Source: Bradyrhizobium sp. CCBAU 53340 (GTDB taxonomy: Bacteria; Pseudomonadota; Alphaproteobacteria; Rhizobiales; Xanthobacteraceae). Taken from it: 64,000 nt of DNA. The translations under genes and the position numbers were made by a program. The notes beneath the pieces were generated by a model. It saw nothing but the letters and a program-made list of their open reading frames with translations, was not told where the DNA came from and did no database searches. Positions 1 to 9,631 of the stretch are shown one piece after another. How positions within the stretch are numbered: the first letter of the stretch is position 1; every line of letters starts with the position of its first letter. Location: the NCBI RefSeq assembly GCF_015291645.1, contig NZ_CP030055.1:7648501-7712500 (forward strand), given 5' to 3'.

Positions 1-884
1 GCCAGTCGGTCAAGAAGGGCGACGAGCTGTTCGAGATCGATCCCGTGCCGTTCCGCCTCGCGGCTGACGAAGCCAAGGCGCAACTCGCCCAGGCGCAGAC
101 GACCTATGACAATCTCATCGCCAACATCAAGATCTACGGTGACATGCTCGATCTCGCCCAACAGGGCGTCGACCTGAAGCAGCGCGACGTTGAGCGCAAG
201 CAGGCGCTGGTGAAGAACAGCTTCGGCTCGCAGCTCGACCTTGATAACGCCTCGAACGCGCTGGTCACCGCAGGCGCGCAGTCGCAGTTCATCAAGCAGC
301 AGCTCTCCAACGCCAAGACGCAATTGCTCGGCAATCCCAAGCTGCCGTTGGAACAGTTCCCGCCCTACGTCCAGGCCAAGGCCAAGCTCGAAGACGCCCA
401 GCGCAATCTCGACCACACAGTACTGCGCGCGCCGATGGATGGCATCGCGACCCAGGTCGAGCAGATCCAGCTCGGCCGCTATGTCGCCGCCGGCACGGCG
501 GTGTTCTCCATCATCGACGTCGCCCATCCCTGGGTCGACGCCAATCCGAAGGAGAGCGACCTCACCTACGTCACTGAAGGACAGCCCGTGACGCTCGAGG
601 TCGACGCGTTCCCGAACCACGTCTTCAAGGGCAAGATCGGCTCGCTCTCGCCCGGCACCGGCGCACAATTCGCGATCCTGCCGCCCCAGAACGCCACCGG
701 CAATTTCGTCAAGGTGGTGCAGCGCGTGCCTGTCAGGATCTATTTCGACGAGAGCGACAAATACGTGAACAAGCTGAAGGCCGGCATGAGCGTCTATGCC
801 ACCATCGACACCGGCCACAAGCGATCGCTCGCCGGCCTGCTCGGCCTGTCGGCGACGGCCGGTCAGGACAACGACAAGGACTGA
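1..884 (+). CDS. HlyD/EmrA-family membrane fusion protein (5' end outside window)
   Basis: Periplasmic adaptor subunit of a drug or metabolite efflux pump, linking an inner-membrane MFS pump to an outer-membrane channel. The reading frame is open from base 3, so the N-terminal membrane anchor and first lipoyl half lie upstream of the window. What is visible is an alpha-helical hairpin rich in Ala, Gln and Lys (about the first 130 residues), then a beta-barrel part with the typical LRAPMDG and GMSVYATIDT stretches. It ends in TGA at 882-884, and the next gene starts 5 bases later, so the two are cotranscribed as an EmrA-EmrB type pair. The substrate cannot be read from the sequence. Confidence 0.9.
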   Translation, partial: QSVKKGDELFEIDPVPFRLAADEAKAQLAQAQTTYDNLIANIKIYGDMLDLAQQGVDLKQRDVERKQALVKNSFGSQLDLDNASNALVTAGAQSQFIKQQLSNAKTQLLGNPKLPLEQFPPYVQAKAKLEDAQRNLDHTVLRAPMDGIATQVEQIQLGRYVAAGTAVFSIIDVAHPWVDANPKESDLTYVTEGQPVTLEVDAFPNHVFKGKIGSLSPGTGAQFAILPPQNATGNFVKVVQRVPVRIYFDESDKYVNKLKAGMSVYATIDTGHKRSLAGLLGLSATAGQDNDKD

Positions 885-888
885 TCCG

Positions 889-2445
889 ATGTCCGGCCCC
901 AATGCCAGCCTGATGGTCCCCGGCCTGCGCCGTAACATGGTGACGATCTGCGCCATGACGGCGACCATCATGCAGGCGCTGGACACGACCATCGCCAATG
1001 TCGCGCTGCCATATATGCAGGGCACGCTGTCGGCCTCCCAGGACCAGATCAACTGGGTGCTGACCTCCTACATCGTCGCCGCCGCGATCATGACGGCGCC
1101 GGTCGGCTGGATCGCCAACCGCTACGGCCGCAAGCGCATCTTCATCATCTGCTCGGCCGGCTTCACCATGGCCTCCGTGCTGTGCGGCCTCGCCCAGGAC
1201 ATCAACCAGATGGTGCTGTTCCGCCTGCTGCAGGGCGTGTTCGGCGCAGCGCTGGTGCCGTTGTCGCAATCGGTCATGCTCGACTATTACACGCTTGCCG
1301 AACGCGCCAAGGCGATGTCGATCTGGGGCATGGGCGTGATGATGGGCCCGATCATGGGGCCCTCGCTCGGCGCCTGGCTGACCGAGACCTATTCGTGGCA
1401 CTGGGTGTTCTTCGTCAATCTGCCGTTCGGCGCGATCACCGTGATCGGGCTCATCATCTTCATGGACGAGACCAAGAAGGATCTGACCCTGAAGTTCGAC
1501 TGGTTCGGCTTCGCGGCCCTGGCGATCGCGATCGGCGCGCTGCAGCTCGCGCTCGACCGCGGCGAGCAATTGGGCTGGCTGGAATCCAACGAGATCATCG
1601 CCGAGTTCATCGTCTCGGCCGTCGCCTTCTACTTCTTCCTCGCGCACTCCTTCACGACCTCGACGCCGTTCATCCGCTTCGCGCTGTTTCGGGATCGCAA
1701 CTTCGTCACCGGCTGCATGTTCATGATCGTGATGGGGCTCGTGCTGTTCTCGACCATGGCGCTGGCCTCGCCCTACATGCAGAACGTGATCGGCTATCCG
1801 ATCATCACCGCCGGCCTCTTGCTGGCCAGCCGCGGCTTCGGCACCTTCTTCGCCATGATGCTGGTCGGCCGCATGATGCGGTATTTCGAGGCGCGCACGC
1901 TGATCATCTCGGGCCTGACGCTGACCGCGGGCTCGCTGTTCCAGATGACCGGCTGGACCGATTTGACCCAGGCGCCGGAGATCGTGACCGTCAGCGTGAT
2001 CCAGGGTTTTGGCTTCGGCCTCGTGTTCGTGCCGCTCTCGACGGTGTCGTTCCTGACGCTGTCGAACAATCTGCGCACCGACGGCACCGCGATGCTGACC
2101 CTGATGCGCAACGTCGCAAGCTCGGTCGGCATCTCCGTCGTCATCGCCCAGCTGACGCAGGGGACGCGGCGGACCTACGCGATCCTGTCCGAGCACGTCA
2201 ACCCGTTCAACCAGGCGCTGCAGATGCCTGATGTCAGCCGCATGATCGATCTTACCACCAGCGCCGGCCGCGCCATGGCGGACAGGATGGTCGGCGTGCA
2301 GGCGCAGATCATCGCGTTTTCACACGACTACCAGCTCGTGATGTTCTTCATCCTCTGCACCATCCCGCTGGCGCTGCTGATCGGCTCGACCAAGGCCACG
2401 CTGCGCAAGCAGGCGGCGGGACCGGAACATGCGGTGATCGAGTAG
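889..2445 (+). CDS. DHA2-family MFS drug/metabolite exporter (EmrB/QacA type)
   Basis: Inner-membrane proton-driven exporter of about 518 residues, the usual size for 14-helix DHA2 transporters. Diagnostic stretches are LDTTIANVALPYM in helix 1 (motif D1), WIANRYGRKR (motif A loop) and the motif C region MMGPIMGPSLGAWL. The frame is open upstream to 796, but ATG 889 is chosen because it follows the adaptor stop by 4 bases and begins a normal N-terminus (MSGPNASLM). The partner is the HlyD/EmrA adaptor immediately upstream. No regulator gene is adjacent in the window, so the inducer is unknown. Confidence 0.93.
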   Translation: MSGPNASLMVPGLRRNMVTICAMTATIMQALDTTIANVALPYMQGTLSASQDQINWVLTSYIVAAAIMTAPVGWIANRYGRKRIFIICSAGFTMASVLCGLAQDINQMVLFRLLQGVFGAALVPLSQSVMLDYYTLAERAKAMSIWGMGVMMGPIMGPSLGAWLTETYSWHWVFFVNLPFGAITVIGLIIFMDETKKDLTLKFDWFGFAALAIAIGALQLALDRGEQLGWLESNEIIAEFIVSAVAFYFFLAHSFTTSTPFIRFALFRDRNFVTGCMFMIVMGLVLFSTMALASPYMQNVIGYPIITAGLLLASRGFGTFFAMMLVGRMMRYFEARTLIISGLTLTAGSLFQMTGWTDLTQAPEIVTVSVIQGFGFGLVFVPLSTVSFLTLSNNLRTDGTAMLTLMRNVASSVGISVVIAQLTQGTRRTYAILSEHVNPFNQALQMPDVSRMIDLTTSAGRAMADRMVGVQAQIIAFSHDYQLVMFFILCTIPLALLIGSTKATLRKQAAGPEHAVIE

Positions 2446-2472
2446 GGGCACACGCGCCCCACAAACCCCGCC

Positions 2473-2636
2473 GTCGTCCCGGACAAGCGAAGCGCAGCGG
2501 AGCGTAGATCCGGGACCCATACGCCGCAGCAATCGCTTTGCGAAGACTCGAAGTTATCAGCTTCGCGCCAAACCGCTTCCTGTGGCTATGGATCCCGGAT
2601 CGGCGCGCGCTTTAAGGCGCGCTGGTCCGGGACGAC
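2473..2636. repeat. Family A interspersed palindromic repeat, copy A1
   Basis: Left arm starts GTCGTCCCGG, right arm ends CCGGGACGAC. Each arm folds on itself, and the two arms are inverted copies of one another around an asymmetric core (CGAAGACTCGAAGTT...). It fills the gap between the exporter and the convergent kinase gene and could act as a bidirectional terminator. See the family A finding. Confidence 0.85.
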
Positions 2637-2681
2637 ACCCAGTTTGTAGGACCGCCGTGGCGCATCATACCCAACGAATCC

Positions 2682-3773
2682 CTACAACAACTCCTCGCAG
2701 CCCAGATCCTCGACCGCCATCATCACCCGCTCCAGATTGTTCCACCAGATCAGCGGCGGCAGATTGATGCTCCATTGCCAGACCGGCTTGGTGATGTGCC
2801 AGAGCACCGATCGGCGATAATCCTGGTCGAGTGCGCCGCGCGTGTAGCCGCTGACGCCGTGCGCGATCAACGTTTCATGATAGCGGTTGAGCAGCGCGCG
2901 CTCGAGCGTCTGCCGGCGCTCCGGATACCATTGCGTTGCCATCATGTAGGCGAGGTCGTGAGTCGGTACATTGATGCGCCACTGGTCGAAATCGAAAATG
3001 CGCACGGTGTCGGCGACCTCCGCGCGCGGCAGCAGGAAATTCCAGGTATGGGCGTCGCCGTGCGCAATAGAGAGATGCCGATGGGAATGATAGCGATCGA
3101 GCAAACGATCCGACTGCTCGATGAACCGGCGATAAAGGATACGTCGCTCTTCGCTCAGGCGATCGCCAAGGAGGTCGGCGAAGCGATCGTAATGGCCGGC
3201 AAACGTCTCGATCAACTTTGACGTATCATCGACGCTCATCCAGCTGCCGACGCTGTCGCCGAGACCTGGGTGGTCCCACCATGCCGCATGCCAGCCCGCG
3301 AGCGTTGTGACGATCGCCATCGCCTGTTCGCGAGACGGCGGCAGCGGCCATTGGGCCGCGACCTCATGGCTGTCGGTGAGGTCCTCGAGCAGCAGATGCC
3401 AGGTGAGATTGTCTCCGTCGAAATGCCCGCCAAAGCAACGCGGCACCAGTCCGGGCGGCATGTTCGGTGCGAGCTTCGTATAGAAGGTCACTTCGTGCCG
3501 GCCACCCTGCGCCAGCGTCTTGGCAAAATCGGCGTGCGGCGTCTTCAGGATCAGCGTTTGCGGGGCACCGGCGGATTCGCCGACATAGCGCAGACCAAGG
3601 CGGATGATGTGCGACACGACCGTATCGCGCTGATGCAGCACCTTCACCTCGCGGACCGCGCCCGCGTCCAGCGCACCGCCTCGGCGTAGCGCGGCCGTCA
3701 ATCGGGCGGGCTCAACAACATCAGGTAACTGTGGAGGTGTCATGAAATTCACGATGCCCCTGTCCCGCGCCAT
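2682..3773 (-). CDS. Phosphotransferase of the APH/ecdysteroid-kinase-like fold
   Basis: A 363-residue protein-kinase-like small-molecule kinase. The catalytic loop reads SIAHGDAHTWNFLL (His-Gly-Asp ... Asn) and the metal-binding segment is IFDFDQW, as in aminoglycoside phosphotransferase and EcKinase-like (DUF1679-type) families. An ATP-binding Lys is likely in the TLILKTPHADF strand. The substrate is unknown; such genes in soil alphaproteobacteria are rarely antibiotic-resistance genes. Start 3773 gives MARDRGIVNF; an internal ATG at 3743 (MTPPQLPD) is also possible and neither has a strong ribosome-binding site. It stands alone between repeat A1 and the chemoreceptor. Confidence 0.8.
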   Translation of the reverse strand: MARDRGIVNFMTPPQLPDVVEPARLTAALRRGGALDAGAVREVKVLHQRDTVVSHIIRLGLRYVGESAGAPQTLILKTPHADFAKTLAQGGRHEVTFYTKLAPNMPPGLVPRCFGGHFDGDNLTWHLLLEDLTDSHEVAAQWPLPPSREQAMAIVTTLAGWHAAWWDHPGLGDSVGSWMSVDDTSKLIETFAGHYDRFADLLGDRLSEERRILYRRFIEQSDRLLDRYHSHRHLSIAHGDAHTWNFLLPRAEVADTVRIFDFDQWRINVPTHDLAYMMATQWYPERRQTLERALLNRYHETLIAHGVSGYTRGALDQDYRRSVLWHITKPVWQWSINLPPLIWWNNLERVMMAVEDLGCEELL

Positions 3774-3822
3774 TCTGCACGATCACAGCCCTGCGCGCCA
3801 GCGGCCGACCTGATGCCGGGCT

Positions 3823-5514
3823 TCAGGCCGCTGCGGTCGAGTCGCGCACGGTGCGGACCACGACCGCTCGCAGCGATTCCAGATTGGCCGCCATGCCCGT
3901 GATGGCCTGCCTGACCTCCGCGGCACGCTCGTTCACTGATGCGGCGTCGCGGCTGACATTGGCGATCTTGGCCGAGACCTCCTTGGCGGCGGAGGCCGAT
4001 TCGGAGATCGATCGGGCGATCTCCCGCGTCGCGGCATCCTGCTGTTCCATTGCGGCCGCAACCGAGGTCGCCACCCCATCGATCTCGACGATATGGCCGC
4101 CCATGGTCTCAACGGCGTCGACGGCGGCCTGCGTCGAGGCCTGGATTTCCGCGATCAGGCGGGTGATCTCCTCGGTGGATTTCGCGGTCTGGTCGGACAG
4201 GGATTTCACTTCGGCAGCGACGACCGCAAAGCCGCGGCCGGCCTCACCGGCGCGCGCGGCCTCGATCGTGGCGTTGAGCGCGAGCAGATTGGTCTGGCCG
4301 GCGATGCCGCCGATCAGGTCGGAGACCTCGGCAATCTTCTTCACCGATCCTGCCAGTGCCTGAATGGTCGAACGCGCCTGCTCGCGGCCCGCGACCGCCG
4401 ACTTTGTGACGGTCGAGGTCCGTCCGACCTGCGTTGCAATTTCCCGGATCGAGGCGCTCAGCTCTTCGGCGGCGGCCGAAACGGTCTGCGAGCTGCCGAG
4501 CGCCTGGATGGAGGCGGCGGCGACCGCCTGCGATTCCGAAGACAGGGATCGGGCGATGTCGGACAGGCTCAAGGCGGCCCGCTCCACCCCTTGCGTTGCC
4601 GTGCTCGCGGTGTCGACCGAGCGGCCGGTCTCGCGCTCGACGGTCTCCGCCATCTGATGCAGGGCGCCGCGCTTGGCAAGCGCAGCTTCCTGCTCTTTCC
4701 GCAACTGCTCCTCGCGCAGGCGCGAATTCTCGATCGCGCCCTGCTTGAACACCTGGAGTGCGCCAGCCATCGAGCCAATCTCGTCCTGGCGCTGCGCGAA
4801 GGGGATGTCGGCGGCGAGATCTCCGGTCGCGAGCTTCTGCATCGTGTCCGTCATGCGCACGATCGGGCGAACCACGCCAAGTGCGACGCCGAGCAGGCCC
4901 GCGGCAATGAAGGCGAGCACGGCGGCGGAGACGCCGAGGAGGATATAGAGGATCGAGCTCTCGCGGTCGGCAGCCAGCTTCTCCATGTCGGCATTTTGCT
5001 TGTTGGCGCTTTCGACGATGCTGTCGATGACGGCGCGATGCGCGGTGTAGGCGTCCCTGAGCTGCGCATAAGCGCGTTCGGACGCAGCCGCGTCCTTGGC
5101 CTTGAGGGCCGGCAGCAGCTGATCGGACAACAGCTTCCAGAACTTCTGCACCTCGGCGTCCGACTTGGAGACCAGGGCCGTCTTCAGGTCGGCGGAGAGG
5201 CTGGACGCGGTCCAATAGGCCTTGCGCTCGTCATAATCCTTGCGAAGCTGGACCAGGCGTTCGCCATGAGCCGCCAGCTGGTCCGGCTCGCGCATCGCGA
5301 GCGTGGCCTCGAGATAGGCCTCGATGACATATTCCGGCGGCGGCAGGATGTCGGCGACGAGGTCGTTGCCGAGCTTGATGTCGGAGTAGAGCGGGCCGCC
5401 GACCTTGAGCTCACGCAGTGCGTAGAGGCTGGTGGAAACGACCGCCGTGAAGCCGATGGCCAGAACAATGCCAAATGCAATGATCGCCGGAGACAGCGAA
5501 AGACGAATTTTCAT
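3823..5514 (-). CDS. Methyl-accepting chemotaxis protein, membrane type
   Basis: A transducer of 563 residues: an N-terminal membrane helix (about 7-29), a mostly helical periplasmic sensor (about 30-195), a second membrane helix (about 197-220), a HAMP domain ([20 protein letters not shown] ... QDEIGSM) and a cytoplasmic signalling hairpin with the conserved tip [21 protein letters not shown] sequence (here [19 protein letters not shown]). Start 5514 (MKIRLSLSP) is preferred because the upstream in-frame extension to 5637 is non-membrane and would bury the signal anchor. No che genes lie nearby, so it presumably feeds a Che system elsewhere. The ligand is unknown. Confidence 0.92.
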   Translation of the reverse strand: MKIRLSLSPAIIAFGIVLAIGFTAVVSTSLYALRELKVGGPLYSDIKLGNDLVADILPPPEYVIEAYLEATLAMREPDQLAAHGERLVQLRKDYDERKAYWTASSLSADLKTALVSKSDAEVQKFWKLLSDQLLPALKAKDAAASERAYAQLRDAYTAHRAVIDSIVESANKQNADMEKLAADRESSILYILLGVSAAVLAFIAAGLLGVALGVVRPIVRMTDTMQKLATGDLAADIPFAQRQDEIGSMAGALQVFKQGAIENSRLREEQLRKEQEAALAKRGALHQMAETVERETGRSVDTASTATQGVERAALSLSDIARSLSSESQAVAAASIQALGSSQTVSAAAEELSASIREIATQVGRTSTVTKSAVAGREQARSTIQALAGSVKKIAEVSDLIGGIAGQTNLLALNATIEAARAGEAGRGFAVVAAEVKSLSDQTAKSTEEITRLIAEIQASTQAAVDAVETMGGHIVEIDGVATSVAAAMEQQDAATREIARSISESASAAKEVSAKIANVSRDAASVNERAAEVRQAITGMAANLESLRAVVVRTVRDSTAAA

Positions 5515-5671
5515 GAAACTATCCGATAGCCCGCGCCAAATTGGGACGAAGATTAGCGGACTGCGGTAAACACGGACTTTCTGCGCGCAGAAATTGCATT
5601 GCAGGGCACCCCGGGAAAATACGGGAATGCAACGCAACCTCGATCGTCGATGCGATCAGCAGAGTAACGAG

Positions 5672-5695
5672 TGCCGGCGGCTCATGTCGCCGGCA
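5672..5695 (-). terminator. Stem-loop after pcaG, possible terminator
   Basis: A GCCGGCG/CGCCGGC stem with a short loop lies about 10 bases downstream of the pcaG stop. There is no U-tract, so intrinsic termination is uncertain; it may only protect the 3' end of the pca transcript. Confidence 0.35.
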
Positions 5696-5705
5696 TGTCC
5701 TTGCC

Positions 5706-6308
5706 TCAGACGTCGAAGAACACCGTCTCGTTGTCGCCCTGCAGGCGCAGGTCGAGCTTGTAGACGGCCTTGCCGGCCTCACGCACCGCGATCAGCGTGG
5801 CGCGGCGGTCGGCCGGGACCAATCCCAGCACGGGATCGGCGGCATTGCCGGTCTCGTCGCTGAAATAGATGCGGGTGTAGAGATGCCGCAGCATGCCCCG
5901 CGCGAACACCGCCAGGACGATATGCGGCGCCTGCGGCTTGCCATCAGGGTCGGGCACGGCGCCCGGCTTGATGGTGTCGAAGGAATAATTGCCGTCCTTG
6001 TCGGTGCCGCAGCGGGCGAAGCCGCGGAAGCTCGCGTTCGGCAGTGCGCGCTTGTCCTGCGGGTCGGCGTAGCGCCCTTGCGCATCCGCCTGCCAGATCT
6101 CCAGCATGGCGTCGGGCACGACTGCACCATCGCCATCGAGCACCCGCCCCTCGATGCGGACGCGGTCGCCGGTGACGTCAGGCGTCAGCGTCGAGTTGGT
6201 GAAGGCGTCGTTCCAGGCGTAATCGCCTGTCGGCGTCAGGCCGTATTTGAAGAACGGGCCGACGGTCTGCGACGGCGTGATCCCATCGGGCTTCACAGAA
6301 TCCTGCAC
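5706..6308 (-). CDS. pcaG: Protocatechuate 3,4-dioxygenase alpha subunit
   Basis: Non-catalytic alpha chain of the heteromeric ring-cleaving enzyme that converts protocatechuate to 3-carboxy-cis,cis-muconate. At 200 residues it has the normal PcaG length. The N-terminus VQDSVKPDGITPSQTVGPFF carries the family SQTVGPFF stretch, and the core has EIWQADAQGRY and HIVLAVFARGMLRHL. The start is a GTG at 6308, one base after the pcaH stop, which is the usual tight pcaH-pcaG coupling; the longer in-frame extension overlaps pcaH and is not needed. It is the last gene of the minus-strand pca operon. Confidence 0.95.
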   Translation of the reverse strand: MQDSVKPDGITPSQTVGPFFKYGLTPTGDYAWNDAFTNSTLTPDVTGDRVRIEGRVLDGDGAVVPDAMLEIWQADAQGRYADPQDKRALPNASFRGFARCGTDKDGNYSFDTIKPGAVPDPDGKPQAPHIVLAVFARGMLRHLYTRIYFSDETGNAADPVLGLVPADRRATLIAVREAGKAVYKLDLRLQGDNETVFFDV

Positions 6309-6309
6309 G

Positions 6310-7011
6310 TTAGTGGTTCTCCATGGGGGTGGCATCCTTGCCGCGCAGCACGATGTCGAAGCGGTAGCACAGCGCCCATTCGGGCTTGGTGTTCTCCAGA
6401 TCGAACGAGGAGACCATGCGCATCCGCGCCTTCTCATCCGGCACCGAGTTGAAGATCGGATCGAACGGGAACAGCGGATCTCCCGGGAAGTACATCTGCG
6501 TCACCAGGCGCGAGACGAAGGAATGGCCGAACACCGAGAGATGGATGTGGGCAGGGCGCCAGGCATTGTGGTGATTGCCCCAGGGGTAAGCGCCGGGCTT
6601 GATGCTGACGAAGCGGTAATAGCCTGATGCATCGCTCACGGTGCGGCCCGCGCCTGTGAAGTTCGGATCGAGCGGCGCCGGATGCTGGTCGCGGACATGG
6701 ACATAGCGGCCGCAGGCATTGGCCTGCCAGATCTCGACCAGCGAGTTGGGCACGCCGCGGCCGTCTTCGTCACGGACATGGCCGTGCACGATGATGCGCT
6801 CGCCGAGCGGCTCGCCCTTGTGCTGGGTGGTGAGATCGTTGTCGCCCTCGCGGACGGTTTCGTGGCCATAGACCGGACCGGTCAGTTCCGACAGCGTATG
6901 GCGCATCGGGATCAAGGGCTTGTTCGGCGCGCGCTTGATCGAGCTCTTGTAGTCGGGCGACAGCGGCAGCGGATGCGCCTTGTTGCTGTCAGTGGGATAG
7001 ATGAATGTCAT
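6310..7011 (-). CDS. pcaH: Protocatechuate 3,4-dioxygenase beta subunit
   Basis: Catalytic, Fe(III)-binding chain of protocatechuate 3,4-dioxygenase, 233 residues. All four expected iron ligands are visible: Tyr103 (in CGRYVH), Tyr142 (in GAYPWGNHH), His155 and His157 (in RPAHIHLSVFG). ATG 7011 (MTFIYPTDSN) is preceded by GGGGAGGAG at good spacing, which settles the start against the longer frame to 7068. It is coupled to pcaG. Upstream lies a 125-base gap with an A+T-rich patch, so pcaHG may have its own promoter within the larger cluster. Confidence 0.96.
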   Translation of the reverse strand: MTFIYPTDSNKAHPLPLSPDYKSSIKRAPNKPLIPMRHTLSELTGPVYGHETVREGDNDLTTQHKGEPLGERIIVHGHVRDEDGRGVPNSLVEIWQANACGRYVHVRDQHPAPLDPNFTGAGRTVSDASGYYRFVSIKPGAYPWGNHHNAWRPAHIHLSVFGHSFVSRLVTQMYFPGDPLFPFDPIFNSVPDEKARMRMVSSFDLENTKPEWALCYRFDIVLRGKDATPMENH

Positions 7012-7066
7012 TGGCGAACTCCTCCCCGGCCATTCTCGGTCCGGCCGGACAACACTTGCGCCAATC

Positions 7067-7095
7067 ATTATAGGATATAACTAAATTGGGGAAGC
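7067..7095 (-). promoter_or_regulatory. Possible pcaHG promoter (A+T-rich patch with TATAAT)
   Basis: On the minus strand a TATAAT hexamer (7067-7072) sits in an A+T-rich island about 55 bases before pcaH, in otherwise GC-rich DNA. The -35 position (7090-7095) reads GCTTCC, which is poor, so an activator would be expected. I could not match a PcaQ or PcaR operator with confidence. Confidence 0.3.
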
Positions 7096-7136
7096 GGGTT
7101 CAGGCGGGCCTGCCCGGCATCTTCCGTCATGAAGCC

Positions 7137-8030
7137 TTACTTGATCGGCGCACGCGGCAGCACGGCTTCGCCGGCTTCGAGCCGGTAAGTGTGTTCGAGC
7201 GAATACCAGGGCGCCGAAACGTCGCGCGCGGTCGGATGCGGCGTCTCGTGGCGCACGAATTGGCCGATCAGCGCTTGCGTCACGCCGAACTGCACGTCGC
7301 TGTCGATATGAGGATCGTTGGGATCGTAGACCTGCGAGATCAGCACCTTGAAGCCCGGCTTGAAGATCAGGGCGTGCAGATGCGCCGGACGATAGGGATG
7401 GCGGCTCTGCGCCTCCAGCAGGCGGCCGACGACGCCATTGGTCGGAATCGGATAGCCGATCATCATCACCGAGCGGAAGGAAAAGCGCCCGTCGGCATCG
7501 GTGGTGAACTTGCCGCGCAGGTTCATGTCGGCCTGGTCGGGGTCCTGGTTCTCGTAAAGGCCGACCGGCGAGGCGTGCCAGACATCGACTTCCGCGCCCG
7601 CGACCGGATGGCCGCCCTTGTCGACGACGCGGCCGCCGACGAACAGCGGCACGCCCGGGGTCTCGGAGCGGACGATTGATCCGCCGTTTTCCACCCGCGG
7701 CGAGTTCAACCGCCAGAACGGGCCAAGCAGCGATTGATCAGTTTCGGTATTGCCCTGATCGCCATTGTTGAGCAGGCAGACCAGCGGCGAGACGCCGAGC
7801 GAGCCCGCCATCAGCACGACTTCGTTGTGCGTGTCGGTGGTCAGCTTGCCGAGTTCGGCGATGATTGCGGTCGCGTCGCGAAATTCCTTCTCGGTCAACC
7901 GCACCTCACGGACGAAGCCGTGCAGATGCTTGACCAGCGAGACCATGATCTGCCGCATCCGCGGATCGGACGTTCGCTCCATCACCGCCAGCGCGGCTGC
8001 CGTGACGTCCTGCTCGCGCGCGATGATCAT
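7137..8030 (-). CDS. Intradiol dioxygenase, hydroxyquinol 1,2-dioxygenase type
   Basis: Ring-cleaving Fe(III) enzyme of 297 residues with an N-terminal helical dioxygenase_N domain (HLHGFVREVRLTEKEF) and an intradiol barrel. Iron ligands appear as Tyr159 (VGLYENQ), Tyr193 (IGYPIPTNG), His217 and His219 (RPAHLHALIF). The YPIPTNG ... GRLL ... RHPYRPAHLH pattern resembles hydroxyquinol 1,2-dioxygenases (hydroxyquinol to maleylacetate) more than catechol 1,2-dioxygenases, which usually read YxVPPDGP. ATG 8030 (MIIAREQDV) is chosen over an upstream start that runs into a palindrome. It lies between pcaF and pcaH on the same strand, which fits a second branch converging on 3-oxoadipate; the maleylacetate reductase that step needs is not in the window. 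Catechol activity remains an alternative. Confidence 0.85.
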   Translation of the reverse strand: MIIAREQDVTAAALAVMERTSDPRMRQIMVSLVKHLHGFVREVRLTEKEFRDATAIIAELGKLTTDTHNEVVLMAGSLGVSPLVCLLNNGDQGNTETDQSLLGPFWRLNSPRVENGGSIVRSETPGVPLFVGGRVVDKGGHPVAGAEVDVWHASPVGLYENQDPDQADMNLRGKFTTDADGRFSFRSVMMIGYPIPTNGVVGRLLEAQSRHPYRPAHLHALIFKPGFKVLISQVYDPNDPHIDSDVQFGVTQALIGQFVRHETPHPTARDVSAPWYSLEHTYRLEAGEAVLPRAPIK

Positions 8031-8058
8031 GCTTTGTCTCTCACCCGGGGGCACTTCG

Positions 8059-8082
8059 CCTCTCCCCGCTTGCGGGGAGAGG
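8059..8082. repeat. Family C hairpin (CCTCTCCCC palindrome), copy C1
   Basis: CCTCTCCCCGC-TT-GCGGGGAGAGG, an 11-bp perfect stem in the 66-base gap between pcaF and the dioxygenase gene. It could modulate read-through within the operon. Confidence 0.75.
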
Positions 8083-8096
8083 GAGAAGATAGAGTC

Positions 8097-9305
<1,209 letters not shown>

Positions 9306-9423
9306 CGTTGTTCTCCCTGAATGCCGCGGTTCGGCGGAAATTCTTCAATGTCGGCGGAGTTTTAGGAGGGCGCCCGCGGCAGGTCAATTGACGGTTTCGC
9401 GGGCCGCATATTCGAAACTCTCC

Positions 9424-9521
9424 GTCATTCCGGGGCGCCGCAAGGCGAGCCCGGAATCCATAACCACCAATCGGGGTTATGGATTCCGGGCCTGCGCCGT
9501 TCCGGCGCATCCCGGAATGAC
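9424..9521. repeat. Family A repeat, short variant with ATTCCGGG arms, copy A2
   Basis: GTCATTCCGGGGCGC ... CCATAACCAC then GGTTATGG ... CCCGGAATGAC. The two arms are adjacent with almost no core (98 bases in all). The rest of the 326-base pcaF-mutS gap shows only upstream leader sequence for the two divergent genes. Confidence 0.85.
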
Positions 9522-9631
9522 GACCGAATATGTTGCAGTCGTTATCCCATCGTGCGGACAACGTGGAAAACCTCTCCTCGCCGGCCAAAGCGATAGGAGC
9601 AGGAGGCGAAATTTTGTAGGTTGCGCCGCCC

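Noticed and set aside
733..2196. A 487-codon open frame on the minus strand opposite the DHA2 exporter
   Set aside because: Its translation is rich in His, Arg, Asp and Gly with no domain, and the plus-strand exporter reads perfectly through it. It is an antisense shadow caused by high GC at third positions.
2682..3773. Aminoglycoside resistance gene
   Set aside because: The APH fold is shared by many metabolic kinases; nothing in context (no mobile element, no resistance cluster) supports antibiotic resistance.
7012..7136. PcaQ-type LysR binding site before pcaH
   Set aside because: The A+T-rich patch has partial symmetry but does not match the ATAACC-N4-GGTTA-type motif I would expect; no regulator gene is adjacent.
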